Assembly: GCA_948847595.1 (NCBI GenBank)
Contig: CAQOGY010000002.1
Location: 1 to 64,000, forward strand
DNA: 64,000 nucleotides
Reading direction: 5' to 3'
DNA from: an uncultured Bacteroides sp.
GTDB lineage: Bacteria; Bacteroidota; Bacteroidia; Bacteroidales; Bacteroidaceae
Shown: in pieces, positions 63,753 through 64,000 of the stretch
Layout of the letters: each line of letters opens with the position of its first letter
Position numbering within the stretch: position 1 is the first letter of the stretch
The notes under the pieces: model-generated
Database searches by the model: none
What the model saw: the letters and a program-made list of their open reading frames with translations, nothing else
What the model was told of the DNA's origin: nothing
Position numbers and translations under genes: made by a program

Positions 63753-64000
63753 TTACTTAATCAAAATCTGACCGTTCATATCAGCCGGAGCTTCCAGCCC
63801 CATGATTTTCAGGATAGTCGGAGCCACATCAGCCAGGCGACCGTCTTCTACTTTCGCAGCTTTGTTTTCTGTTACGTACACACAAGGAACCGGGTTCAGA
63901 GAGTGAGCCGTATTCGGAGTGCCGTCTTCGTTCAAGGCATGATCAGCGTTACCGTGGTCGGCGATGATGATAGCTTCGTAACCTTGTGCTTTAGCAGCTT
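63753..64000 (-). CDS. gpmI: Cofactor-independent phosphoglycerate mutase, C-terminal part
   Basis: The gene runs off the right edge; only the last 82 residues are visible. They contain the metal-binding IIADHGNADHAL of the phosphatase-like domain, HSLNPVPCVYVTE and VAPTILKIMGLEAPADMNGQ, ending LIK, all typical of manganese-dependent 2,3-bisphosphoglycerate-independent mutases. The enzyme interconverts 3- and 2-phosphoglycerate in glycolysis. Confidence 0.95.
   Translation of the reverse strand, partial: AAKAQGYEAIIIADHGNADHALNEDGTPNTAHSLNPVPCVYVTENKAAKVEDGRLADVAPTILKIMGLEAPADMNGQILIK

Overview
The window looks like chromosomal DNA of a Bacteroides species, probably near B. thetaiotaomicron. 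The evidence is SusC/SusD pairs, a hybrid two-component system (HTCS) regulator, DUF3575/DUF3868/Mfa-type fimbrial genes, promoters of the TTG-N19-21-TAnnTTTG type, weak Shine-Dalgarno signals, and many lipoproteins. The species call is inference.

Layout. 1-12.3 kb: a polysaccharide-utilisation-type locus with the tail of a glutaminase-A-like protein, a SusC gene interrupted by one in-frame TGA, SusD, a DUF3823 lipoprotein, a convergent GH43-like lipoprotein, and a 1345-residue HTCS. 12.3-20.5 kb: housekeeping genes, namely an EnvC-like/DUF4292/TPR/dut operon, dgt, a glsB/glsA-like acyltransferase pair (glycine lipid synthesis), and an ECF sigma factor. 20.6-37.5 kb: the division and cell wall (dcw) cluster mraZ-rsmH-ftsL-ftsI-murE-mraY-murD-ftsW-murG-murC-ftsQ-ftsA-ftsZ, followed by a YqeY-like gene. 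A three-copy MraZ-type operator lies over the mraZ promoter, and an array of four palindromes at an exact 23-bp period lies upstream.

37.5-46.2 kb: an AT-rich accessory block with a membrane-anchored TPR protein, a DUF3244 protein, two C10 (streptopain-like) proteases, an astacin metalloprotease, and small lipoproteins placed between them, ending in a truncated paralogue of one of those lipoproteins. 46.4-51.5 kb: a small membrane protein, a PagL-like lipid A deacylase with a partner lipoprotein, an AAA-ATPase/PD-(D/E)XK protein, and recO. 51.7-59.5 kb: a tyrosine recombinase, a 289-bp segment bounded by perfect 22-bp inverted repeats with a promoter inside, and a seven-gene fimbrial operon. 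In this sequence the promoter points away from the fimbrial genes, so the operon appears to be in the OFF state. 59.5-64 kb: tRNA-Glu, rpsT, gyrB, a small membrane protein, a DUF3109 protein and the end of gpmI.

The most notable systems are the phase-variable fimbrial switch caught in OFF, the alternating protease/small-lipoprotein cassette, and several unexplained phased palindromes in intergenic DNA. All calls come from reading the sequence; no database search was run.
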